The translations under genes and the position numbers were made by a program. The notes under the pieces were generated by a model that saw nothing but the letters and a program-made list of their open reading frames with translations, made no database searches and had not been told where the DNA came from. Source: Malaciobacter halophilus (lineage in GTDB: Bacteria; Campylobacterota; Campylobacteria; Campylobacterales; Arcobacteraceae). Taken from it: DNA of 64,000 bases. The stretch spans positions 36,645 to 100,644 of the forward strand of contig NZ_NXIF01000026.1 in NCBI RefSeq assembly GCF_002837275.1, written 5' to 3'. Below, piece by piece: positions 63,952 through 64,000 of the stretch; the stretch's first letter is position 1, and every line of letters starts with the position of its first letter.

Positions 63952-64000
63952 TCCCGTCCAAATTCGCTGAGGCTAAAAAGAGAAGCAAGAGAGAGGATTT

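Overview
The window is AT-rich chromosomal DNA of a Campylobacterota member, most likely an Arcobacter-type organism. The Wolinella-type fumarate reductase (frdCAB), the complete nuo operon with fused nuoCD, the tandem dynamin-like pair and the UbiD-type decarboxylase all point that way. Many start sites carry extended -10 boxes of the form TGCTATAAT, and 3' ends are often separated by compact hairpins. Unlike Helicobacter and Campylobacter, this nuo operon keeps genuine NuoE and NuoF.

Layout. 1-10.8 kb: the N-terminal part of a thiamine-diphosphate acetolactate synthase, a siroheme nitrite/sulfite reductase, a ClC chloride channel, a small unknown protein, a GNAT acetyltransferase, glycerate kinase, and two overlapping dynamin-like GTPases. 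10.8-29 kb (minus strand): frdCAB, then nuoA-B-CD-E-F-gltA-G-H-I-J-K-L-M-N, with citrate synthase inserted between nuoF and nuoG. Together they form an anaerobic/aerobic respiratory block joining the TCA cycle to the quinone pool. 29-36.3 kb: a PatB/MalY C-S lyase, a UbiD-family decarboxylase, and an fbpABC ferric iron importer.

36.45-61.39 kb is a mobile element. It starts with a tyrosine integrase and ends with an AlpA-type regulator and a DUF3987-like ATPase. It is bounded by a 24-bp direct repeat (22/24 identical), with roughly 55-bp imperfect inverted repeats just outside. Its cargo reads left to right: an unknown partner of the integrase; an XRE repressor whose start codon appears to be ATA; a small membrane protein/lipoprotein cluster; an unknown 444-aa protein with PIN-like motifs; a Phd/RelE toxin-antitoxin pair; a serine resolvase; a two-gene membrane module whose second protein resembles putative phage abortive-infection (putAbiC) proteins; and a tightly packed five-gene operon. 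That operon holds hsdR, a fused hsdM-hsdS with a single target-recognition domain, an OLD-like ATPase/TOPRIM protein, a coiled-coil protein with a PD-(D/E)xK-like C-terminus, and a 1230-aa helical protein with a second nuclease-like C-terminus. The last three genes are my best candidate for an undescribed defence system. The right end carries structured leader RNA, a hairpin masking the ribosome-binding site, TTTCAACA repeats that look like iterons, and an outward promoter that would face the integrase gene in the excised circle.

61.4-64 kb returns to chromosome: a pabA/trpG-type glutamine amidotransferase, a GT39-like membrane protein, a pseudopilin, and a consensus sigma-70 promoter at the right edge that probably serves a stable RNA operon beyond the window.
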